Positions 52,801 to 62,314 of a DNA stretch of 64,000 nt are shown here, in pieces. Position numbers and translations under genes: made by a program. Each line of letters starts with the position of its first letter. The first letter of the stretch is position 1. The DNA comes from Clytia hemisphaerica (lineage: Eukaryota > Cnidaria > Hydrozoa > Leptothecata > Clytiidae). The stretch covers positions 558,001 to 622,000 of the forward strand of contig CACVBU010000194.1 in assembly GCA_902728285.1 (NCBI GenBank), in the 5' to 3' direction. Below the pieces are notes generated by a model. The model ran no database searches, was not told the origin of the DNA, and saw only the letters and a list, made by a program, of their open reading frames with translations.

Positions 52801-55800
52801 TTGTGGTCAGAATTGTGTTGAATCTCATAGCGTTGAATCCAACCAGACCTACCTACAGTGACACCATCAGGGACAAGCATAACGTCATGGTCCGTTGCTA
52901 AGATACTCGTTGATGGTAACATCTTACCAAAACCTTCTCTTAAACTTCCGGTCGGTAAGTACGTGAAAAAGAAGTCAGGGAACTCGAAATACAATGTTTC
53001 CAGTATGGAGACCATGAATCGATTCTCTTTCACTTTCTCGATATAATCCTATGAAGAATTAAATGAAGAAAGAAGTAATCAGTTCACGTATCAAATATTT
53101 TTGATTCCTAGACTGCTTACGCGAGAATAAATTATTTTGTTCTTTTGTCAAAAAGAACCTGATTCATGTCAAAAGACAAAAGATTCACAAGAAAATTCAG
53201 TACTTGCAGTCTTTTATAAGTTTTGGCCCCGTCCTGTTAGGCTTTGCCGCTGCACATTCCCGTGTGGTTCAAATTGCGTCACTTGGACGTTTTTAATGAT
53301 AAGAACGATGATCTTTAGCGTCAACTTACCTCGGCGGACGTGTAGAATTCTTCTTCGTATCTTCTTATGGCTTCGAATAGCGTGATTCTGGAGATACAAT
53401 CTTGTCTTAGGTAAGTGTTTAAAAAGCATGAGAGAAGATTGAAACAACTGCTATTGCTCTCCTTCTTGTTGTCGTCGTTTTGCGGAGTAGTCAGCTCTGT
53501 TTGTTGATGTTGTGGTGGTTGATCAATGAGCAGTTGGAAGCTTCTTGCGGATCTGGAATGATAACAATAATAAATAAAGGAATTGATTTGAGATTTTATC
53601 TCCGACATACAATGTAATGGTTGTAAAGACTTTAAAAAACAACACTTGTGTATATTCGCTCCTTTTCCATAATCTTTCATAAGTAGCATAAAACGCAAAT
53701 GACGTTGTCGTTGGAATTATTATAGACACTGGAATAATAACTGACTGATTTTTGCCAATTTCCCATGTACAAGCCTTGTCCACAGTAAAACCCTAATTAA
53801 TCATTTTGGGAATCAAATAAAAACCAAGAAAATACTCTTACTCCGGCTGATCTGTGATGATGTTTGAATGGTCCGAAAGCTCAAGCAAAGGTGGCGTGGA
53901 CGATGGTGTGTCTCTACACGTGCTCTCTGCTGTGGAAGTGCTCACTTCTGAAAGAAGTTCATTTCCAGTACTGCTACTGCTAAGGCCTCCCAGCTCCATC
54001 TTTTGTTGATGAAAAGAAGTAAAAGAAACAACTAAAAGCCTCGTGTAACTTTTGTCGAGATATCGTTAATCGTGTTCTGAATTTTCCTGTCCATATAACC
54101 AACAAACTATTTTCTTTTCTACTTTTTTTTTGTGGAATAATTCATGAAAATGGTGGTTTCTCATAAATTTTTCATCCTCGAAATTTTCTTCACTGAAAAG
54201 ATTTCCTAAGTTTCCAAGATATTCGGAAAGGTTTCTTCGAATTTCAAAAGAAAAGATTTTGTCATTGCACCAAATTAATAATCTTAACTCATCATCATTC
54301 CATGGCTTATTCGATTTTCCATATTTGCTAGGATTACAGACTGCGGCGGAGAGTATTTCAATAAACTTAGTAACAACTTAATCTGGAAAGAATATTTCCA
54401 GTTTACTTCGATAGTTTGATAATATGCTTTAACATTATGATGGTAAATAACCTGCATTAAAGGTAATCCTAGATTGAAATTCATATTTAACCCACGAAAA
54501 AAAAAAACACGCAAGCTTTAATCCGTCACAAATATTAAGATTTTACTCTTTCTTGAAGATTTTTTTCTAGTCCTTCAAATAGCAGTCCATTAGTTAAAAG
54601 GTCTGATTTATTTCGGTCGTTGGGTATGACAGATGTTTGAAAATTCTTTTCATTTCTTTCCCGACAGACGGTGATCAAACACTACGAGCACGAGTTCATG
54701 GAATTAGCCATTCAATGTCCATCAGTGGTTGTCTGTCGATGCACACCTACACAGAAAGCTGACATCGTCCAATTATTGAAGACACACACTGGTAAACGGA
54801 CATGCGCGATAGGAGATGGTGGGAACGATGTCTCCATGATCCAAATGGCCGATGCTGGGATTGGTCTCGTTGGAAAGGTAAATCTAAGTTGTTTTTTTAA
54901 TGAGACTTATTTCTAGTTTGAATCACAGGCGGAATTGTAGGAGCACGAGACCGTGAGTGGATGCCAACAACCTAACTTCTTTCAAGGTTTGACATTTGCA
55001 TATGTTCGCTTATTGTGTCAAAAGGTCCAATGACTTTTCAAAAATTTTACTATTTGCGTTTAGAGATTGAATAAACTTGGCAGTTTCTCTACTTTGACCT
55101 ACAGTCAGAGATTGAAACTGTCACAAAGTTTGAATTTTTATACCTTAACAAAAATCTTTTTAGGATAGAAATTCAGCAAAAATCGGCATTTTTAAGTAAA
55201 AACTGTTCAAATACCCAGTGATTTATGTGCCGTTTTATCCACCGAATTGAATCCCCGCTAAAACATTAAAGATTCTGACATCGCCTAACAGCCACCAAAA
55301 TGAATACACTTAAGGAATTGACTCCACTCTTTGTCTACCATACCAAATATTTTTACGAAGGTATTATTAAGGAAGTCCTTTCAAAACATTGCTCATTTAT
55401 TTAATGCATTTAGGAAGGGAAGCAAGCATCGTTGGCAGCCGACTTTTCAATGACCCAATTCAGCCATCTTGGAAGGCTCTTGATTTGGCATGGTCGAAAC
55501 AGGTTTCGATTGACTCTTTTTCCGTTGACTCTGGCAGACACATATTATACACATAGATTTGTAAAGTCCAAAGGGCTACAATCAGGGACAAAATACTTGG
55601 CACAAAAGGGAAATTCACCGGGGTGTTTTGAAACCACAACCAATTTGTAAGTGCTCTAAAGTAGGTTCGAAGGGTAGAGTTTTAACTCTGAGTTTTAACG
55701 CTAGACTTAAGACTTAGGACCTTAGGATGTGAGGATCCAAAAGTTCAAAAATGGTCCAGTAGGGCTTGAAATATAGCCTAGAAACCAATAAATCCCTCCC

Positions 55801-58800
55801 AGATCGAAATAGTCAATGAAATCAAGTTGAAGGCCTAAAATTTACATTCTCGCTCGAACTTCAATTTTCGAAAAATTGTAAATCAGCCAAAAGTGCCAAT
55901 ATATTATGACACTGATTGTAGATATCGTGCTTTTGCTAAAAAGTGTGCAAGGTTAGGTAGGTCTGGTGACATTACAATAGAATTTCAGTGCTTGACCAAT
56001 CAGAAGCTTCGTGGGTTTTAGAAAACAATAACAGCAATATTTTTTCCGATATTCACTTTTTTTTGCTTGGGAGAGCTTAAAGCACCCCATCTAGCCCTTT
56101 GGGGTTTACAAATCTATGATTGTACACCCAGATGTCATAATACCAAGTCCCAGATTATTGGCTATAGCCTCTAACAACTTGATTCAAAAGATCAACCATA
56201 AACCTTTTGTAGTTTTGAAAATCAAAATAAAATTAGAGAGTATTTTACAAAATTTTGTGCATTGAAAGAAACATTTGACACGAACCATATACTTTCTTTT
56301 CAGAACAACTGCATTTTTTCTCATTTCGAAATCTCAAAATTTGCTGTACGACAAAAAGCAAACCCTACCATGTATAACAATGTACAACGTAACTGACTCA
56401 ACTTAAAACTACTTGTTGTTTTTAGCTATAAGCGATCGGCAGCTCTTGGGCAGTTCGTTATTCATCGTGGTTTGATCATCTCAGTCATTCAAGTAAGTTT
56501 TTGCATTGTTATCATACTTTAAAGCTCTATTTGTTTAGAAAAAAATTTCCCCTGTGTCCATCTTATATAATGTACCGGATATGGAAAGAAAAAAACGTTA
56601 CCAAAATTAAAATCTTAACTTAGCTCCGTCAGGGACTCCGAGAGTTCGCAGAATCATCCAGTCATGTATTTCCAATGATTCTTAAAAACCTGGGGTTTAA
56701 CAGATTACTTTTTTTAAGAAACAGCATATTTTCCAAATCATGTCAATGATACTGTAGATACTTGTTTGTAGTATTGACGTCAAAAGTAACATCATGTCTT
56801 TGGCCTGTTAGTGCCAGGTATACGTGGAAAACGTGAAGTGTAAAAGCAGCAATTAGATAAAATAAGAAATGAAGCGACTGCTTAGGTTGAGTCCTTTTAC
56901 GTGACATGACTTCACCATGCTAAGAGAATAAACTAAGCAAATGTGTTTTAAATACAACCAGAGGAATGTAAAGAGATGGAAAAACAGCTTTTCTGATTAG
57001 TCAAAGTTCAACGATCACTTCTATTGAAAATTCTATTGTAAAGAAAAGTCCAGAAAAGACGGCTCGCCATACAAATCGGACGGTTTCTACATGATTTGAC
57101 GATAAAAATGAAATTTTTTTTTTCCTTTTTTGCCGATTACTAGTTCAATTTTTAAGAATAAGGAGCAATATTTTTACTAATGTATAGCAAAAGAAATTCT
57201 TAACGCAATGATATTAAATTGGTTCTTGTAAAACTGTCAGAAGTCGAGTAAAGTCAAGATGAAGTTATAATTTTCTCGCGCTCTAGCTTTCCATATAATG
57301 ATGCGGTCATAATGCGGTTATATCAATAGAATCGCTAGGAAATTCTGAGCAAGAAGATATAGGTACCTTTTCGTATAGGAGAGGTGTACCCAAAATATAA
57401 GTCCTAAAAGTTTGCGCATAATCAGGCTTGAAACAAAAGAATTTTGTCACAACACGCTAATTATGCAGATTTTTTATAGCGACAACAAAAGAAACGCTAT
57501 TTACTCGACATAAACTCCCTTAAGGGCAAGAGACCTGGTATATGACGAACCGTTTTTCCATTGTTTTCAAGAAGCTGTTTTTCCATCTCTTTACATTCTT
57601 CTGATACAACCCTTGAAGGGTAACTCCCTGAGGAGGTAAACACGGAAGTTAAGTTTTGTGAGAGGCGCATAATGCTTAATTATGGAATTAGTGAATTGGT
57701 ACGCCTTTTAAGATTTTTAAGATTTTGGATACTCTCCCTCCCTCCCCCTAACATCGCAAAATATGACCTTCCGTATTACTTCGAATAAACGTCCGGGGGG
57801 GGGGCGTTTAAAAGAAGGGGGTGTTTATTCGAAGTAATACGGTGTTTTACTGAACAACTACTCCCCTCCTCTTTGATGATTTCATGGCGTGCGGTCTATC
57901 CCACTCCATTGGCATTTCGGCCTAGACGCTAAAATGTCCGTTTTTTTTTCATCTTCTCATTACTAATTTGATTTCATTTTCATTTCAGGCTGTGTTTTCG
58001 TGCGCTTTCTTCTACATATCAGTTCCACTCTACCATGGCATGTTGCAAGTTGGGTGAGTTCAAGTCATTCATATCTCAGTTAGCAGCAACCACAAAAAAA
58101 CACCTCTGAGTTTAATATCCTTTTCATCAAATCAACCCTAAAATAATGCTCAACTCTCAGTAGAATTTCTTCGACAGTGTCTATACGATCTGCTCTCCCT
58201 GACACATGATGGCTATCTCTTGTAACTTCTTTTTAGCCTTTAACTGCCGTTACCTTCCATTCCAATGACGGCATTTGCTGACATGAGCACTTTCCATTTA
58301 TTGGGCTATTCCATTAAATATCCATGCATGTGGAGGGGGGGTGGACGAAACTGTTAGCTGCTCTAGACCACCTGGACATTTCGGAAACGTTCTTCCCCGT
58401 TTGGAAATGAAATGGAATTGCCTATTTGCCAATGTGCAATGACGCTCATTGCCACGGTTGATATTTTTTAAATCAAGCTAAATGTGAGGGTAAACTCTGT
58501 GGGCGCTGATGTCGGCAAGTTAAGTCAATCACGGCAGTTAAAGGGTTAGTAATTTCACTTCTTTTCACACTTTTTCTTCTTTAGATATTCGACAGTTTAC
58601 ACGACAGCCCCCGTCTTTTCACTGGTGTTAGATGTGGACGTTCGTGACGACATTGCGATGACCTACCCTGAGCTCTATAAAGACTTGGTCAAAGGAAGAC
58701 ATCTTTCGTATAAAACATTCTTCGTTTGGTTGCTCGTCAGTATCTATCAAGGTAACTAACAAACTTTTTTAACTGATATAGCTCTTGTTAAGTGCTACCG

Positions 58801-61800
58801 TCAACTACCCTAGGCTGGTGAATATATTCCTATCCCAGGGCTTTCCCTAGCATATACCAGACGACATTGTTATTTAAGCTGTGACGTCTATATTTCCTTT
58901 TAAAACTTTCGAAACTGTTGTAGTAGCGAAAAAAATCAAACATGCTTCAAGACCCTTGAAAGGCTTCACTTTTTCGAAAATTATCAAGTTGGAACTCGCC
59001 AAGAAACAAAATAATATTCCGTTATTTGGTTTTTGATGAGGGACTCGCTAAACTTTCCCAAATTAAGGTAATTAATGGTACACAGTTGGTCTTACCAGAT
59101 ACTAGCTAGACTATCTCATCTGAATCATTATCCGCCATGTAGGGGTCATTACTCAGTATGCGTTACGTCTTTCGTGAGACATATGTGCACATGGGACTGA
59201 GAATTCTTTTGAGGGACACGACTTCAGTAGTGAGGTCTGTTGTTAGCACAAAAATACTTCAAGTATTCTTAGTTTAACGTGTTATTCTTACGTTTTTTCG
59301 TGCTAACAGGCCTCACTAAATCTAGTAAATCTTGACCAAAAGACTGAATCTACATGCAAAACGGTTTACCCTAAAAGTGGCTAAATAGTTAAAAAAAAAA
59401 TGGTTGATACCATCGGATGTTTATCAAATTCTGAGTGATATAGGAGATGTTGCTACTTGGAGTTTGAAATTCGAAAGTCCATTCATTTATAACTTAGAGG
59501 CCAATCGTCATATCGTGATGGCAGGGGAGATAGAGGGAGCGACTGCCCCCCCCCCCCGGGCCGATTTTAGAGGAGCGAAAGCGCATTCGATCGTCAATTT
59601 TGGCACCCCTTGTCTTTTTACAATTTCGAAATATTATGCTTCCCTAGTTTTCTTCAAGGCTAATCATCTTCATTTGGAAATTCAAATTTTAGTGAGTAGT
59701 TGATGACCTCACAAGGAAATATGATGGGTTTTGGGTCTTTTCGGACCAATTAGGGGTTTGGTTGACGAAATTTTAGAACCAGCTCCATTTTCGTTGTCCA
59801 CTTTTCATGATTGTTTGAATAGAGCAGTTGAAAATTATTTTGGAATTGTTTTTTGTGGAACGACCGTTTTGAGGGCGCGAAGCGCCCGAATAGGGAGTGT
59901 AGCATCCTTTGGCAAGATCTGCGTACGCGGGGCGTAAATTTGTATATGTTCGAAAAAGTGTTTCCAAAACTGCTACCTCCGACGATAAATGTCGACTTTG
60001 CTCTGTATTGAAGAATGGCACCTGTTTAGTCACCGAAAAGAAGCATTTACCTCGTAAATCTTATTGAAAATTAATTTTAGTAAAACGTTGGTTCTGTTTT
60101 TGTCATTTTTTTCAAAAATCATACATATTTAAAAAAAAAGTAAAAGTGTATTTAAAATTATATCGAGTTTGAATATCCAATCAAGTGCGAGATGTCTGTT
60201 TTTGTGTCGTTGCTGCTACTTTCACTTTTGTACACTTGCGAAACAAAAACAAAGATGGCGATTTTTGTCAAGGCAGGATCCTGCTGATTTTTTAAGCTAC
60301 TAGAGGCATCCTTTGCTTGTAAAATGACGTTGCTGCTGTTCACACTTAATGGAAATTTTACTCGAGTATCATTCTAGGTTTTTTTACCACTTCCTCTGGG
60401 AGTGGTGAGATCTGTCCTATCCTCCACTTGCTGATGTGATGGCTGTCAACTGCTGACTGGCTCAATGAAATTTTCGATAAATGGTCAGAATGGTCTGATG
60501 GTTGTTTACCTTGTTGCATTCAAACTTCATGGTACATTTTTGTGATAATTTGATTGGAGTAACCGTTCCTATTACATCAATTGATCTCAGCGAAAACTAT
60601 TTTTATGGCTTGATCAAACCAAACCAAACAGCAGTCACGTCAGATTTAAAACAACATTTGGATTTCTAAATATTTTAACGTTTAGACCTTATAATTTTAT
60701 TGGAAATGTCATCGTTAAATTTTACATTCAGCAGGTATTGTTGCCAAACAATGATTTTTTTGTCACGATGTCGTTGTTTAACAATTTGAGTAACGCTTTT
60801 ACAAAGAACATTGAATATTTGGGTGATTGTGGTCAGTAATATTCGTTGAGGCAAGGAGGTACGATATGAAGAACAGACACAATATTTTCAGGAGTCTTTA
60901 ATCATTCTACATAAAATTAGAAAGACTTTGTTGTGGTTTGAGATCAAGCAAACATTACACGATTCCCATCATCCAGATTCGATAAAATACAATTCGATAC
61001 CTTGAAAACGGCCCTGGCCGAAACATGTTGGAAATTTGTAGCTTATAATGGTATTTTTTTCTCGATCCTCGTCCAATATATACAATTTCGATATACAATA
61101 ATGTACATATAATGCAACACAAGAAAGGGGTAAATTGTGAATGTTTGAATGCAATGATTGCTGCCTTACTACAATCTAATAATAATGTTTCAAGATGTTT
61201 ATATACAAGAGATGGGTAAAAGTCATTGCAAGATTTGTTTTTTCGATTGCATGAATTGGATGAATGTATGAAAACTAAAAAAATGTACTGAATTATAAAC
61301 TATTGATATTTTTGTGAACATGGAATCCACTTTTTACGGTAATTTAAGGACATCCTACTTATCTAAAGCTCTATTTTCTTGATCATGATTTCACCTTGAA
61401 TATTCAAAAACTACAACAGCAAAACAATGAAAAGAAAGACAACACTTTCAATAACACATCAGTATATTATAGTTTTTATTCGCCATTTTTCAGCCACCTT
61501 TCCCCAAAACTGATTATGGGTTAGCCAAATATTTCAATGCCAAAACCTAAACGCAATATACTCAGTCTACTTTGCTCCCCCCCCCCCCACCAAGTTGTAT
61601 GATTTTAAAGTTAAATGTCAATTTAACATAAGTTTAAATTGGAGTTTAATTTTAAATCGTCGACATAGCATCCGCCCGACGTGGCCCACCCGGGCGTCCC
61701 GTCATCTTAGTGCTACTCTTCTTTGGTTCCGTACGATATTGGCTATACTCTGAAAGCACTTCTGAGATCCAAGATGGAGGCGTACAAGTCAAGAAGAAAA

Positions 61801-62314
61801 ATTTTACCACCCTCCCGCCCTAAAGATATGGGCCCTTTTCTAGTTTATGTTTGTTAGTTTATCACCAGCAAGGGGACTAATCTTCCCCAAAACTGATTAT
61901 GGGTTAGCCAAATATTTCAATGCCAAAACCTAAACGCAATTGTCTCAGTCTGCTCTGCCCCCCCCCCACCAAGTTGTATTATTTTGAAATTAAATCGCCA
62001 TTTTTCAGCCACCTACTTTGTTCAAGCTAAAAACTTCATTCTACTAGACTAACAATGATTCAGGAGATGAGCAGAAAATTCAATTTACCCTCTCTCTCTT
62101 TCTCATACAGGTGGTATCATTATGTTTGGAGCATTATTTCTTTTCGAAGACGACTTCATTCACATTGTCTCTATCTCATTCACTACGCTCATTCTAACTG
62201 AATTAATAATGGTAGCCTTAAGTGTGCGCACGTGGCATTGGTTGATGCTGTTTGCAGAGTTTTTATCGCTATTGATTTATGTGGTATCAGTTGTCATTCT
62301 CAAGAACGAATTCG
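34857..62314 (+). CDS. ATP9B: ATP9B-type class-2 P4-ATPase (putative phospholipid flippase), 27 exons, 3' partial
   Basis: Exons: 34857-35209, 37780-37846, 38233-38301, 38908-39021, 39501-39609, 39838-39896, 40055-40106, 40571-40665, 40882-40962, 41437-41509, 41735-41811, 42175-42264, 43571-43641, 44308-44599, 44857-45042, 46101-46262, 46952-47044, 47644-47727, 48788-48958, 49436-49534, 50096-50185, 54668-54877, 55414-55502, 56426-56492, 57989-58053, 58585-58751, 62111-62314. All phases agree; 1096 residues are encoded. Motifs: DGET (285-288), PISL (435-438), phosphorylation site DKTGT with Asp482, KGAD (662-665), TGDK (771-774), GDGGND hinge (878-883) and the late membrane helices. [11 protein letters not shown] and [13 protein letters not shown] favour ATP9B over ATP9A. 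The family acts at the trans-Golgi and endosomes and does not need CDC50. The final part after KNEFG (about 45-60 residues) lies beyond 64000. The Met at codon 54 (MASDNAPLL) is an alternative start. Confidence 0.95.
35275..37300 (+). repeat. 93-bp tandem repeat array filling ATP9B intron 1
   Basis: About 22 units of GGATGGACCTATACATTTTA...GCAGATATGGCAGCAACAAT...TTACTCATTA run head to tail; several early units are shortened. Because 93 is divisible by three and the unit lacks stops in one frame, 36146-37324 is open for 392 codons. I take this as a by-product, not a gene. Each unit also carries a TATTATTTTGACAG string that resembles a 3' splice site. Confidence 0.9.
38702..38811. repeat. Foldback element in ATP9B intron 3
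   Basis: An imperfect palindrome: GCTCGTACAATATGGAAATA on the left against TATTTCTCATATTGTACTCG on the right, with GTTATC/GATAAC near the ends. The total is about 110 bases. Confidence 0.6.
42322..43272 (+). repeat. Dispersed repeat in ATP9B intron 12, partner in intron 24
   Basis: 42322-42400 matches 56961-57038 and 42714-43272 matches 57042-57600 at high identity (shared AGATGGAAAAACAGCTTTTC and CTCGCCATACAAATCGGACG). About 310 bases (42402-42713) are present only here, so this copy has an insertion or the other a clean deletion. Confidence 0.8.
43832..43970. repeat. Near-perfect foldback element in ATP9B intron 13
   Basis: About 65-base arms: ATATTCAATAGG, GTTGGTTATTG, TTTATTAACCC, GGTGATGTA on the left and the inverse order on the right, with the GAGGCGAAGCCGAG centre at about 43897-43910. 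It is palindromic over nearly its whole length. Confidence 0.75.
45150..45484 (+). mobile_element. tRNA-derived SINE in ATP9B intron 15
   Basis: The 335-bp element is flanked by a perfect 10-bp duplication TTTGAACTGT (45140-45149 and 45485-45494). Its head has box A (TGGTATAGTGG, 45163-45173) and box B (AGTTCGATACC) at tRNA-like spacing, with a TTCGATA loop. The T-stem does not pair well, so this is not a functional tRNA gene. A body of about 250 bases of unrelated sequence follows. An open frame of 119 codons through it is spurious. Confidence 0.85.
46614..46891. mobile_element. Inverted-repeat MITE in ATP9B intron 16
   Basis: Left arm CTTATA...AGAGCTAC...AGCAAAATAA...GCCATCTTTG...GGCAATTT matches the inverse right arm ending GTAGCTCTAACTAGTATAAG, with about 70% pairing over 100 bases. 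A GTAGGTCACA pair is duplicated in the left arm. Confidence 0.6.
47045..47580 (+). repeat. Minisatellite in ATP9B intron 17
   Basis: Degenerate units of about 20-25 bases built on TTATTCGAGTTACAACTCTT repeat more than 20 times from the exon 17 donor site almost to the next exon. One frame stays open for 125 codons with repeated Ser/Tyr residues; I do not regard it as coding. Confidence 0.8.
49840..50055 (+). repeat. Dispersed repeat in ATP9B intron 20
   Basis: This is the partner of 15213-15412 in NUP43 intron 1, in the same orientation on the + strand, with small indels. Confidence 0.7.
50344..53999 (-). CDS. Mab-21 / cGAS-like nucleotidyltransferase, seven exons, nested antisense in ATP9B intron 21
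   Basis: Exons: 53999-53842, 53552-53330, 53048-52853, 52488-52039, 51666-51544, 51097-50821, 50611-50344; all GT-AG, frame closes at 564 residues. After a Ser/Thr-rich N-terminus of about 90 residues comes the nucleotidyltransferase core: Gly161-Ser162 in TGSLREG, Asp180 and Asp182 in TDHDVM, and a third Asp303 in ALTVDIS. These are the residues expected of an active enzyme of this fold. The C-terminal helical half has the Mab-21 signature ([15 protein letters not shown], a later [11 protein letters not shown] and [15 protein letters not shown]). The family includes cGAS and cGAS-like receptors, which make cyclic dinucleotides for STING after sensing nucleic acid, and also MAB21L proteins without known activity. 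Ligand and product are inferred, not seen. A zinc-thumb HxxxxCC motif is not evident. Confidence 0.85.
51168..51394. mobile_element. MITE in intron 5 of the Mab-21-like gene
   Basis: The 227-bp element has ends AGGCCGGTCTCCACTTGCGC and the inverse GCGCAAGTGGAGACAGGCCT, with about 37 paired bases including CGCGCTGCGATC. It is GC-rich against its AT-rich surroundings. The target duplication is not clear. Confidence 0.7.
55950..56013. repeat. Dispersed repeat in ATP9B intron 23
   Basis: Partner of 9822-9896; it shares TGACATTACAATAGA and CTTGACCAATCAGAAGCTTC. Confidence 0.7.
56961..57600 (+). repeat. Dispersed repeat in ATP9B intron 24
   Basis: Shorter partner of 42322-43272, lacking the central block of about 310 bases. 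Confidence 0.8.
57771..57842. repeat. Hairpin in ATP9B intron 24
   Basis: CCGTATTACTTCGAATAAAC at the left pairs with GTTTATTCGAAGTAATACGG at the right without mismatch. A G-run and GTTTAAAAGAAGG form the loop. Confidence 0.75.
59229..59317. repeat. Hairpin in ATP9B intron 26
   Basis: AGTGAGGTCTGTTGTTAGCAC at the left pairs with GTGCTAACAGGCCTCACT at the right, with a short bulge; the loop is about 46 bases. Confidence 0.6.
61480..62012 (+). repeat. Direct repeat pair in ATP9B intron 26
   Basis: 61500-61618 and 61884-61999 share CCCCAAAACTGATTATGGGT, ATTTCAATGCCAAAACCTAA, a C-run and CACCAAGTTGTAT. CGCCATTTTTCAGCCACCT precedes the first copy and follows the second, so the pair looks like a tandem duplication with about 270 bases in between. 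Confidence 0.75.
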
